The notes beneath the pieces were generated by a model. The model made no database searches and was not told where the DNA came from. It saw nothing but the letters and a program-made list of their open reading frames with translations. This document shows positions 8,460-16,888 of a stretch of DNA of 59,847 nt, piece by piece; position 1 is the first letter of the stretch; every line of letters begins with the position of its first letter. Made by a program: the position numbers and the translations under genes. This DNA is from Paraburkholderia bannensis NBRC 103871 (GTDB taxonomy: Bacteria; Pseudomonadota; Gammaproteobacteria; Burkholderiales; Burkholderiaceae). The stretch is taken from NCBI RefSeq assembly GCF_000685015.1, contig NZ_BAYA01000024.1:1-59847 (forward strand). Reading direction: 5' to 3'.

Positions 8460-9597
8460 AGCCGCCGACAGCAATATCCAGCGCTCGCCACTTTCGCGCG
8501 CGTTCGTGGGCGCGTTCATGCAGGCGCAGACCGCGCGTTCGCGCATCGCCGCGCAGTTTGCCGCAGCGAAGCTCGACGCCGACGAGATCGCCGCCTTCGA
8601 CGCGGCGAACGAAAGCCCGGACGAGCACGACGCGATGCAAGCCGACGCGCACGCCGACGCGTACGCCGATGTAGCGACAGCCGTGCCGGCCAGCGCGCAA
8701 GGCGACGATGTCGCCAATCTGCTCGCCACGCAACTCCAGGCCACGACCCGCAAGCTCGCGCGTGATGCGATGGCGTGGACGGGCGCGGCAGGCGAAGCCG
8801 ATATCGCGGCTGCGCAATTCGCGTTCGTGGCGCTGCTCGACGAACTGCTGGTGTTCTCCGACTGGCCAGGCGCGAGCGCGTGGGAAGCGCAGCCGCTCGA
8901 AGCGCGCATCTTCGGGACGCGTTCAGCGGGCGAGCGCGTGCCGGACGCGATCGAGACGCTGCTTGCGCAGCGCGATCCCGGCCGCCGCGATCTCGCGAAC
9001 GTCTATCTCGCGTGCCTCGAACTCGGCTTCAAGGGCAAGCTGCGCGGCGAGACGGGCGCCATGCGTCTCGACCAGCTTCGGCATGCGCTGTTCGGTTTCG
9101 CGATGCAGCGCGATCCCGACCCCGCGCGTATTGCAACGCCACTCGACGAAGCGGCGCTGCCGCCGCGCGAACCGCGCATGCTGACGCAGATGTTTCCCGA
9201 TCGCGCGCGCTTCCTGTTGCTGGTGCTGGGTGGGTGCGCGGCGCTGCTCGGCGCATCGCACGCCATCTGGTGGTACGAGACCGCGCCCGTGCGTGTGTCG
9301 CTGGCGCAGTTCGAGGCGGTGTCGGTGGAGCAGGCTCAAGCGGCGGACACGCGTGCATCCGGCTCAGTCGCGCCAGGCGTTGTGCCGCCCGCGGGCACCA
9401 ACACCGGCGGCGCGGCGAGAGGCACGGCGACGCCGATGCCGCCCAGCGCGAATCCGCCGCAGCCGCTCAACACGGTGTTCAGCGGTGCGGTGATGCCGTT
9501 GCGCGTCGCGGTGCACACGCCGATCGCACCGATTGCGCCGCTCGCACCGCCTGCACCGGTGAACGTGCTTGCCGCCGAAGCGGGAGCGCAACCGTGA
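8452..9597 (+). CDS. tssL: TssL (DotU family), T6SS inner-membrane protein
   Basis: TssL is the inner-membrane anchor that contacts TssK and TssM. The cytoplasmic DotU domain is recognisable by FAFVALLDELLVFSDWPGAS, LEARIFGTRSAGE and LEVYLACLELGF-type sequence (here LANVYLACLELGFKGKLRG). A single membrane segment, FLLLVLGGCAALLGASHAIW, follows near residue 250. About 100 residues rich in Pro, Ala and Thr come after it and should lie in the periplasm; there is no OmpA-like peptidoglycan-binding domain. The start is taken as TTG at 8452, overlapping tssK by eight bases, since the reading frame upstream of that lies inside tssK. An ATG at 8518 is an alternative. Confidence 0.92.
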   Translation: MAEAADSNIQRSPLSRAFVGAFMQAQTARSRIAAQFAAAKLDADEIAAFDAANESPDEHDAMQADAHADAYADVATAVPASAQGDDVANLLATQLQATTRKLARDAMAWTGAAGEADIAAAQFAFVALLDELLVFSDWPGASAWEAQPLEARIFGTRSAGERVPDAIETLLAQRDPGRRDLANVYLACLELGFKGKLRGETGAMRLDQLRHALFGFAMQRDPDPARIATPLDEAALPPREPRMLTQMFPDRARFLLLVLGGCAALLGASHAIWWYETAPVRVSLAQFEAVSVEQAQAADTRASGSVAPGVVPPAGTNTGGAARGTATPMPPSANPPQPLNTVFSGAVMPLRVAVHTPIAPIAPLAPPAPVNVLAAEAGAQP

Positions 9598-12500
9598 CCA
9601 CGACATTGATCGCCGTATTGCTCGCGCTGATCGCGCTGCTGGTTGTCGGCCTCGTGATAGTGGGGATGGTGCGCTGGCGGCGCACACGCGACGAACGCAA
9701 GCCGCTGCGCACCTTCAGTGCAGCGATGCGGGCCGCACACGCGGCCATGGGCGTGCGCGATACCTATTCGATTCCGCGCGTGCTCGCGACCGGCTCGCCG
9801 GCTGCACTTGAGGCGCTCGCGCGCGGCTGGCGTCTCGCGGGCAGTGGCGAGCCGGGCTGGTTCGGGCGCATCTGGCACGACGCCGAAGGCATCCTGATCA
9901 CCGAGCCCGGCAACATACTCGGCGCGGCGGCGCAGCGCCAGCGCGGCAACTGGGCGCGTCTCACGCGTGCGCTGCTGCGCTCGCGCGCGGGCAGGCCGCT
10001 CGATGCGCTGCTCTGGGCGATTCCCTATGACGCGCTGCTCGACGAAAGCGGCGCGCCGCACGCCGACAGCAACGCCGCGCTCGACGCGTCGCGCACGCTC
10101 GTCGCCTTGCAGCGTCAGTTCGGCCAGTTGCTGCCGGTCTATATCGTCGTGACGGGCTGCGACGCGCTGCCGGGTTTCGAAGCGCTGGGCGAGCGCCTCA
10201 AGCGTGCGCGTATCGATGCGGCGCTTGGCTGGGCGTCGCCGTATGGCCCGAAGCGCAGCTTCGAGCGGAGCTGGATCGACGATGCGTTTGTCGCCATGCG
10301 CCGTGCGCTGGCCAGCACGATCACGGAACTGGGCACGCTCGACGGCGCGCTCGACCCCGATCAGTTCCTCTTGCCGCAGCGGCTCAACGCCTTGCGCGAG
10401 CCGCTGCGCGAATGGATCGAGCCAGCCTTGCGCGGGGCCGCGGACGGCACCGCGCCGTCGCTGCGCGGCATCTGGTGCGTGGGCGCCGTGCCGCAGGCGG
10501 GCAGCGCGCCGGTCTTCACGCTCGATGCGGCGCGCGCTGCGGCCCAGCCTTCGACGCAGTCTGCGCCCGGGGCCGCACGTGGTGTACCGGCGTTCGCCGC
10601 GTGCCTCTGGCATGACGTGCTGATGCCTGGCCAGGGACTCGTGCAGGCGATTCCGCGCGTGCTGGCGCTGCGCATGCGTCGTCATCGTTACGCAACGTGG
10701 GCCGCGCTCGCGCTGGGCGGCTGCTGGCTGATCGGCGTGGCGGTGGCGGGCTGGCAGGTGCGCGGCGACGCGCGTGCGCTGGCCAGCGGCTACGACACGC
10801 TGACGAGCGCACGTGCGGCGTGGCGCGATTCCGATCACAGCGACGCAGCGGCGGCGCGCACGCTCGCCAGCGTCGCCGATACCTTCGTGCGCGTGCCGCA
10901 CTGGCACCTCTCGACGCCCTTCATGCCGCTCTCATACTTCGCGATGCATCGGCGGCTCGACGACGCCCAGCGTTACGTGCTGCGCGGCCTGGTGTTTGCG
11001 CCGCTGCGCGAGCGGCTCGTGACGCGGCTTGGCCAGCTTGGCTGCACAGTGCCCGCCGATACGTCGTCGGCGGCCGTGCGGCGTCCGCAGGATCTGCCGC
11101 TCTACGCGGCGGGCACGCAGTTCGTGACGAACACCGCGCAGATCGAGCGCTTCGTCACGCGCTACAACACGCTCGTCGAAGCGGGCTCCGGCAACGCGGT
11201 GATGCTCGCGCAACTCGTGCACGAGGCGGTGGGCGTGAAATTTTCGCCGGAGCAGGTCGCCGATCGGGCGGGACTCGACGAAGCCGTGCGCGAGACCGGC
11301 GGCGAAGGCGGCGAGCTGCCGTTCGACGCGCCGCTTGCAGTGGCGGCGCGGCAGCGCGCGAGCGTGTGTTTCGAAGACACGTTCAACCGCTGGTTCGACC
11401 AGATCTACCTGGATTCGGCGCTGACGACCAACGCCGCGCAGATCCAGACCACGCTCAACGACCTGAAGGCGCCGGGCGCGACGCCCACGCCCGAAGTGCT
11501 GTCGAATCTCGCCGCGAACATCGACGTGCTCGCGGCCCAGGTCGATACCGCCGATCACGGCTGGGCGGGCGCGCGTGGCCAGGAACTGGTGCCGGGCATG
11601 ACCGCCATGTTCGATACGGCAAAGCAGTTGAACCTGATCGGCGCGGCGCCGGTGGCGGCCGTGCTTGGCCACGAGCAGCAGGAGCAGAGCGCGTTCGCCG
11701 CGCGCTGGCTCGCAAGCGGCAACCTGCCTGGCGTGCTGAGCTCGAACTCGGCGAACGGCCTGCAACTCGCCGCCGATCTGCTGCCGCTGCGCGATGCGCT
11801 GCGCACGCTGCTGGGCCAGTCCTTTGTCGCGCAAGCGGGCGGCGCGGCGGAAATTCGCAGCGTCGATGACGCCTCGGTGCAGCGCGCGCTTGCCGTGCTG
11901 CCCGCTTATCGGCAGTACGTTGCCGGGCCGCTGGCGCAGGCGCCCGAGACCTGGCGCGGCGCGCTGCTTGCGGCGGCGGGCAATGCCGCCGTGCGCAGCA
12001 TGGTGATGGCGCTCTCCGCGCAGGTGCAGTCCACTGCGGCGCACGATGTGTCGTTCGCGGTCGGCGGCCAGGCGCCGGGTTTCGATACGCTGCGCAAGGG
12101 CGCGCTCGACCTGATCGAAGCGTTCGATTCGCTGGGCCGCCCGGATCTTGCGCAGAGCGTGGCGCTGCACGTGAGCGACGCGGCCGTCGGCGTGCTGAAA
12201 AGCGGCGACGCGCAATTGCAGACGCTCGCGCCGTTTCGCCCGGTGCGCGGCGACTTCTCCGACTGGAACGGCAACACGGGCGGCGCGACGCGGGCCTATG
12301 GCGCGGCTTCGCCCGACGAACTGCGCGCGTATCTCAACGCGCAGTCGGCCGCCATCGCGGATACGGCGGGCACGGCGGCGGGCGCGCTCGACTGGCTCGC
12401 GAGCCAGAACCCGCCGCTCGACGCGGCCGACGCACGGCTTGTCGCGCGCTGGAAGGCGCTCTACGCCGATCTCGCGCAGTACCGCGCGAAAAGCCCGGCG

Positions 12501-13508
12501 AGCGCGCTGGTGGCGGTGCCGGCCATCGTCGCCAATCAGCTCGACAAGATGGATCTCAATACCTGCGGCGCGACGCTCGCGCATGTGGACGTGCCCGATG
12601 GCGCGGACATTGTTTCGGGCGCGGGCGAGCGGCTGGTGGCGTCGGCGCGCGAGCGCTGCTTCCATCTGCAGATCGGCACGGGCATGACGGCGTATGACCA
12701 GTTGCGCACGTTCTTCGGGCGCAACCTGGCGGGCCGCTTCCCGTTTGCCGCCGATGCCGATGCGCCTGCCGCCGACCTGCGCCAGACCGCCGCGTTCGTG
12801 GCGATGCTCGACGCGAATCTGGCTGATGCGCAACGCGGCATGAGCGCCGCCGTCTCGACGGGCCGCGCGCCGATGGACGCGCAGCAGTTTCTCGACACGC
12901 TCGCGCGCGCGAAACCCTGGCTCGATGCGCTGGTCGCGCGCGGGCCGGATGGGCGCTATACGGGCTTGCAGGTGTCGGTGGACTGGCGTGTGGATCGCGG
13001 CGAAGAGTCGGGCGCCGACCAGGTGATCGAATGGTCGCTGGCGAGCGGAACGCAGACGCTTGGCTATCCGTCGACGGACGCCACGCCGCTGCGCTGGTCG
13101 CCCGGCACGCCCACGGCGCTCACGCTGCGCTGGGCGAAAAATTCGTCGTGGCAGCCGATGCAGGACGGCGCGCAGCCGACCTTGACGACCGACGGGCGTG
13201 CCGCGACCTGGAGCGTGGGCGACAGCTGGGCTTTGCTGCGCCTCGTGCGCCTGCATGCGGGGGGCGTATCGGATGCGGACGGTTCGGCTTCGCGTATGCA
13301 GTTGAGCGTGCCGGTGCATGACGGCCACGGCGCGAACCAGACGGCGCGCATGTATATGCGCCTGAGCTTCCTCGCCAATGGCAAGGTGCCGCTCGATTAT
13401 CCCGACCTGCCGTATGCCGCGCCGGGCATGCAGCCGCGCGCGATGACGACGACGCGCACGACGCGCTACCCGGCGCGGCAATTCAATCTCGCAGCGGGGC
13501 AGGAATGA
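9594..13508 (+). CDS. tssM: TssM (IcmF family), T6SS membrane core protein
   Basis: TssM spans the envelope and forms the T6SS membrane channel with TssL and TssJ. The GTG start overlaps the tssL stop by four bases and gives 1304 residues. Topology: one membrane helix at residues 4-26 (LIAVLLALIALLVVGLVIVG), a cytoplasmic domain, a second helix near 365-387 (AALALGGCWLIGVAVAGW), then a ~900-residue periplasmic region. It ends with FNLAAGQE. The FDTAKQLNLIGAAPVAAVL and VEWSLASGTQTL-type segments match IcmF-related C-terminal domains. Two oddities stand out. Only one N-terminal helix precedes the cytoplasmic domain, where most TssM proteins have a hairpin of two. And the place where the Walker A motif should be reads LATGSPAALEAL, without the G-K-S/T signature. 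Confidence 0.93.
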   Translation: MTTTLIAVLLALIALLVVGLVIVGMVRWRRTRDERKPLRTFSAAMRAAHAAMGVRDTYSIPRVLATGSPAALEALARGWRLAGSGEPGWFGRIWHDAEGILITEPGNILGAAAQRQRGNWARLTRALLRSRAGRPLDALLWAIPYDALLDESGAPHADSNAALDASRTLVALQRQFGQLLPVYIVVTGCDALPGFEALGERLKRARIDAALGWASPYGPKRSFERSWIDDAFVAMRRALASTITELGTLDGALDPDQFLLPQRLNALREPLREWIEPALRGAADGTAPSLRGIWCVGAVPQAGSAPVFTLDAARAAAQPSTQSAPGAARGVPAFAACLWHDVLMPGQGLVQAIPRVLALRMRRHRYATWAALALGGCWLIGVAVAGWQVRGDARALASGYDTLTSARAAWRDSDHSDAAAARTLASVADTFVRVPHWHLSTPFMPLSYFAMHRRLDDAQRYVLRGLVFAPLRERLVTRLGQLGCTVPADTSSAAVRRPQDLPLYAAGTQFVTNTAQIERFVTRYNTLVEAGSGNAVMLAQLVHEAVGVKFSPEQVADRAGLDEAVRETGGEGGELPFDAPLAVAARQRASVCFEDTFNRWFDQIYLDSALTTNAAQIQTTLNDLKAPGATPTPEVLSNLAANIDVLAAQVDTADHGWAGARGQELVPGMTAMFDTAKQLNLIGAAPVAAVLGHEQQEQSAFAARWLASGNLPGVLSSNSANGLQLAADLLPLRDALRTLLGQSFVAQAGGAAEIRSVDDASVQRALAVLPAYRQYVAGPLAQAPETWRGALLAAAGNAAVRSMVMALSAQVQSTAAHDVSFAVGGQAPGFDTLRKGALDLIEAFDSLGRPDLAQSVALHVSDAAVGVLKSGDAQLQTLAPFRPVRGDFSDWNGNTGGATRAYGAASPDELRAYLNAQSAAIADTAGTAAGALDWLASQNPPLDAADARLVARWKALYADLAQYRAKSPASALVAVPAIVANQLDKMDLNTCGATLAHVDVPDGADIVSGAGERLVASARERCFHLQIGTGMTAYDQLRTFFGRNLAGRFPFAADADAPAADLRQTAAFVAMLDANLADAQRGMSAAVSTGRAPMDAQQFLDTLARAKPWLDALVARGPDGRYTGLQVSVDWRVDRGEESGADQVIEWSLASGTQTLGYPSTDATPLRWSPGTPTALTLRWAKNSSWQPMQDGAQPTLTTDGRAATWSVGDSWALLRLVRLHAGGVSDADGSASRMQLSVPVHDGHGANQTARMYMRLSFLANGKVPLDYPDLPYAAPGMQPRAMTTTRTTRYPARQFNLAAGQE

Positions 13509-14593
13509 CTTTCTCCTTCGATATCGAAACGTTGTTGCAGCCGATTCCGGGCGACGCACCGTGCGGGGTGTCGTTGCTGCACGACCCAGCGCTTGAGGAA
13601 ATCAAGGCCGCGCGGCGCGAGGACGATCCCTCGCTGCCCGCAGGAGTCTGGCAAACCGAGCTCAAGGTCGCGGATTGGGCGCGGGTCGAGGCGCGTTGCA
13701 GCGAATTGCTGGCCGCGCGCAGCAAGGATCTGATGCTTGCCGCGTGGCTCACGCAGAGCTGGCTTCATCGTCATGGCTGGCAGGGGCTTCCCGTCGGGCT
13801 GCGCTTGATCGAGGCGCTGTGCGAGCGCTTCTGGGACGGATTGCATCCACTCGCGCGCGACGACGACTGGGGCTATCGCGCGGCGCCGCTGGAGTGGCTC
13901 GGCGCGCAGTTTCCTGGCCTGCTGGCCGGACGCATCGCGCTGGGCGATGGTGAATCGGGCAGCGGCATCACGCTCGCGCACTGGCAGGGCGTTCAGCAAG
14001 CGGCAGTCGCGCTGGCCGAGCGCAAGGACGTGCCCGCTGCGCGGCGCGAAGAAGCGAAGCAGGCAATGCTGGAGCTGGAAAAGACCGTGCGCGCCATGCC
14101 GGGCGCTGCGCTGCGGCGCTACAAGCAGGTGATCGACGAGGCGCGCGCGACGCTTGGGCGTCTCGATGCCTTGTGCACCTCGCTTCTTGGCGACGATGCG
14201 CCTGCATTTGGCGCGCTCAATGACACCCTGAAACGTGCAGAGGCTTTACTCGCGGAGTGGATGCGTATGCAGCCGGAACAGATGGACATTCCCCCCCTCG
14301 TCGAAACCGTGCAGGACGATGGGCACAGTCCGGCGCAACCGTCCGCCGATGCGCTCGCGGCCGAGGCCACGCGCCCTGGCAAGCCGCAGTCGCGCGAGGC
14401 GGCGTATCGCCAGTTGGCGCTGATCGGCGAATTCCTGCTGGATTACGAGCCGCACAGCCCCGTTCCCTACATGATCCAGCGGGCGCTGGAGTGGGGAGCC
14501 ATGCCGTTGCCGGAATTGCTGAAGCAGTTGACCGACGAGAGACGGGGCCAGGCGCTCGGCACTGCCCTGGGTTTGTTGCCTGCTGAAAATTGA
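13505..14593 (+). CDS. tssA: TssA (ImpA N-domain), T6SS assembly protein
   Basis: TssA primes and coordinates tube and sheath assembly. The 362-residue product opens with the ImpA N-terminal signature: ETLLQPIPGDAPCGVSLLHD, then W-x3-LKVADW, AAWLTQSWLHRHGWQGLP and ERFWDGLHPL. The C-terminal region has SREAAYRQLALIGEFLLDYE and HSPVPYMIQRALEWG, as in short-form TssA proteins. The ATG lies in an ATGA overlap with the tssM stop, so tssJKLMA is one transcription unit. The tssA gene ends the recognisable core of the right arm. Confidence 0.94.
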   Translation: MTFSFDIETLLQPIPGDAPCGVSLLHDPALEEIKAARREDDPSLPAGVWQTELKVADWARVEARCSELLAARSKDLMLAAWLTQSWLHRHGWQGLPVGLRLIEALCERFWDGLHPLARDDDWGYRAAPLEWLGAQFPGLLAGRIALGDGESGSGITLAHWQGVQQAAVALAERKDVPAARREEAKQAMLELEKTVRAMPGAALRRYKQVIDEARATLGRLDALCTSLLGDDAPAFGALNDTLKRAEALLAEWMRMQPEQMDIPPLVETVQDDGHSPAQPSADALAAEATRPGKPQSREAAYRQLALIGEFLLDYEPHSPVPYMIQRALEWGAMPLPELLKQLTDERRGQALGTALGLLPAEN

Positions 14594-14665
14594 AGCGTGC
14601 AGATGGAAGCGCAAATTAATGCGCGCAGTGACTGACGACATGTTCGACACCGGAGACCACAGCTC

Positions 14666-14989
14666 ATGCCATTGACGACAACGCAAGCGCAGCAGGAATT
14701 GTTCACGCTGAATTTTACGCCGTGGCGCGCAGCCATTCCCATGCGCAACCGCAGCAACGCACCGCACGGTTGCAGCGAAATCAACGAACGCACGGCGGCC
14801 AATCTGAGAAGGCAGTGGAATCCCAATTCGCGCCCGAATTCGTGGAACCAGAGCAGCGGCGTCGGATCGCACCGACACAACAACATCACACGCTGGGTGA
14901 CGCGCAGCGTATCGGGCGGCAGCGACGTAGTCGATTTCCATGCGTTGTTCAATTCGACCCGCTTCCTGTGGCACTTCAAGATCGTCTGA
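14666..14989 (+). CDS. Small orphan protein between tssA and an EEP-fold gene
   Basis: The 107-residue product is not recognised. It is rich in Asn, Arg, Ser and Trp (NSRPNSWNQSSG, then HRHNNITRWVTRSVSGG) and has no signal peptide or membrane helix. It starts 72 bases after tssA on the same strand and ends 30 bases before the next gene, so it looks like part of the tail of the T6SS right arm. Plausible roles are an adaptor, an immunity protein or a small effector, but nothing in the sequence decides between them. Codon use is less GC-biased than in tssA. Confidence 0.6.
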   Translation: MPLTTTQAQQELFTLNFTPWRAAIPMRNRSNAPHGCSEINERTAANLRRQWNPNSRPNSWNQSSGVGSHRHNNITRWVTRSVSGGSDVVDFHALFNSTRFLWHFKIV

Positions 14990-15019
14990 CGACGATACTT
15001 TCAGATACCCGGACGCCCC

Positions 15020-15859
15020 ATGCGAATTCTCAGCTGGAACATCAAGCAATTTAATTTTGCGCCCAACAAGTCTCACGAAGAGCAGCAATTCCGGATTCAA
15101 CAGATCGCGACGTTTATTGCTGATTGCAGGCCCGATATCGTCGCCATCATGGAGATTCGCCCGGGTACGTCGAAGGGTTCCGTCAACGAGCAGATGGAGC
15201 ATTCCCAGGGCGCGCTCGCAACCGAGCAGTTGATGTCTTACATCGGCGGGAACATGCGGGTGGCGTTCAGTGGTATCAATGCCGTCAAGCAGCCTACGGC
15301 GGGCGAACTCTATGCGTTTATCTACAATCCGGCGACCGTCGAGCTGATCGGCAGCCCGACCGTGGTCTATCACGATGCCAACGCAAAGGTCAGCGGGTTC
15401 AAGAACCGTGCGCCCGCGTTCGGCGTCTTTGCTACCCGCGATGGGAGAGTGTTCAGCGTCGCCGTTTTTCATGCGCCTAAACCGAGCGACATGAATGTCA
15501 CGCAGATTCAGGAGCTGGGCAAGCTGGGCGCATTCGATTTCGGCGACCTGATTCTGTGTGGCGATTTCAATATGTCGACTGAGAACGTCGGCAAGGCATT
15601 GCCCGGTTTCAGCACGGCGATTGGCGGTGAGGGCACGAGCCTGCGCGTCAATCCGGATGGCAATGACAATGCGTACGACGCCATTTTTTATCTTGCGGGG
15701 AAGCATCTGCAGTGCACGAAGGCAGGCGTGCTCAATCCGCTGGAGATCGTGGACGAAGCGACAAGCTCCAATGGCCTCGCGAAACAGGAAATCAGCGCAG
15801 TGAAGCGTTACACCTCCGATCACGCAGGCGTGTACGCGGATTTCACGTTTGTTCCGTAA
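15020..15859 (+). CDS. Endonuclease/exonuclease/phosphatase (DNase I-like) family protein
   Basis: The 279-residue product carries the full set of EEP-fold catalytic motifs. These are WNIK with Asn7, the metal-binding Glu45 in VAIMEIR, His151 in VAVFHAPKP, LCGDFN with Asp182 and Asn184, Asp220 in YDAIFY, and the terminal SDHAGV pair Asp267-His268. The fold hydrolyses phosphodiester bonds in DNA, RNA, inositol phosphates or sphingomyelin; the sequence does not show which. There is no signal peptide. It lies directly behind the T6SS core, between two orphan genes on the same strand, which makes a secreted nuclease effector or a DNA-processing enzyme possible. Family membership is firm; the substrate and any link to secretion are inference. 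Confidence 0.85.
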   Translation: MRILSWNIKQFNFAPNKSHEEQQFRIQQIATFIADCRPDIVAIMEIRPGTSKGSVNEQMEHSQGALATEQLMSYIGGNMRVAFSGINAVKQPTAGELYAFIYNPATVELIGSPTVVYHDANAKVSGFKNRAPAFGVFATRDGRVFSVAVFHAPKPSDMNVTQIQELGKLGAFDFGDLILCGDFNMSTENVGKALPGFSTAIGGEGTSLRVNPDGNDNAYDAIFYLAGKHLQCTKAGVLNPLEIVDEATSSNGLAKQEISAVKRYTSDHAGVYADFTFVP

Positions 15860-15895
15860 GCCGACGGTGGGGGCGGACTGGGGAGCCATGAAAAT

Positions 15896-16795
15896 ATGGA
15901 TGTCATTGTCTGCATCAAGAATTCGAATATTTACTATTACCCAGTAAAAGGGACAAGGTCATCCAACTATGACTATTTTCCGCCTCCACTCGAAAGTTAC
16001 ATTGATATATTGATTTCATCGAAATCATGGTATGCGCCCGAACGGGCCATTCCGGCTACCCGCTTCGAAATCTCGTCAAAGCACAATGTGCAAGGCGAAG
16101 CCCCAAACTGGATTTGGCTCAGTGCTGAGGATTTCGTGCGCTTCAAAAATGGCGGAAAGCGCTTGCCGTCCAGAAATCCCAATAAAGCCGTTACCGACAA
16201 GGCGGGAAATTCTAAAAAACGCGCGCGCGATGACCGGAATGACGACCCGGTGGAAGAGGGCGACGTCGGCCCCTATGCTACGGGAAGCGGAAATCTTAAG
16301 AGACGAAAGCTGAGTGCGGCAACCACCAGCCGACCCGCCACCTGGGTTCCAGGCGGTGCAGGGACACCGGCCTACTATGAGACTGACCCGAAGCCGCACG
16401 TTCAAATGCAGATGAATCGCGATCATCAAAACAATCAAAACGCGTTAAAGAAGCGTCGTCTCAGTCCGGCAGAAGGTGGAGCCATTGCAATTCCGCAGTG
16501 GATTCATATGAATGGCTATACCTTTGGCAACAAAGCCAAAGATACCAAGAAAAAGAAAAATAATCCGGATTTTGTGGGACAGTCTCGATCGGAATGGATT
16601 GCAGCACATCCGTCCGAGGCGCTATTCAAGGAAATCTATCAAACGCTTCGATTTTATGCCGATGCGGGCAAGCTAACCTATGAGATCGTCGGATCTTTCC
16701 GCTATCTTTACAAATACAACGTAAAAAACATGGGGTATGCGGCAACGCTTGAGCTCGACAGGCTCATCATGCACTATCTGAATCTCGCCACGTGA
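15896..16795 (+). CDS. Basic orphan protein with nuclease-toxin-like motifs
   Basis: The 299-residue product is not assigned to a named family with certainty. The N-terminal third looks beta-rich. The middle is strongly charged, with four basic clusters (KKRAR at 107, LKRRK at 134, KKRR at 185, KKKK at 218). Between them lie NRDHQNNQNAL at 174-184 and IPQWIHMNGYTFGN at 199-212. From memory of polymorphic-toxin nucleases, RDH-x3-N/A-x-L followed by an H-x3-G-x-T-x-G motif is a recurrent HNH-like arrangement; this is an inference. The gene is lower in GC than the T6SS core, suggesting acquisition. It ends the same-strand run behind tssA. Confidence 0.6.
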   Translation: MDVIVCIKNSNIYYYPVKGTRSSNYDYFPPPLESYIDILISSKSWYAPERAIPATRFEISSKHNVQGEAPNWIWLSAEDFVRFKNGGKRLPSRNPNKAVTDKAGNSKKRARDDRNDDPVEEGDVGPYATGSGNLKRRKLSAATTSRPATWVPGGAGTPAYYETDPKPHVQMQMNRDHQNNQNALKKRRLSPAEGGAIAIPQWIHMNGYTFGNKAKDTKKKKNNPDFVGQSRSEWIAAHPSEALFKEIYQTLRFYADAGKLTYEIVGSFRYLYKYNVKNMGYAATLELDRLIMHYLNLAT

Positions 16796-16888
16796 CATAC
16801 ACGAGGCGCTGAACCATGCCGAATTCACATTCACTCGAAGCACCGAAGTCAATAACCCCCGGCCCGCGCCACCCATCTCCCCGCGCGC

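Noticed and set aside
10932..13559. 875-codon minus-strand frame opposite tssM
   Set aside because: It is antisense to a certain gene, has the Arg/His-rich composition typical of GC-driven shadow frames and no domain.
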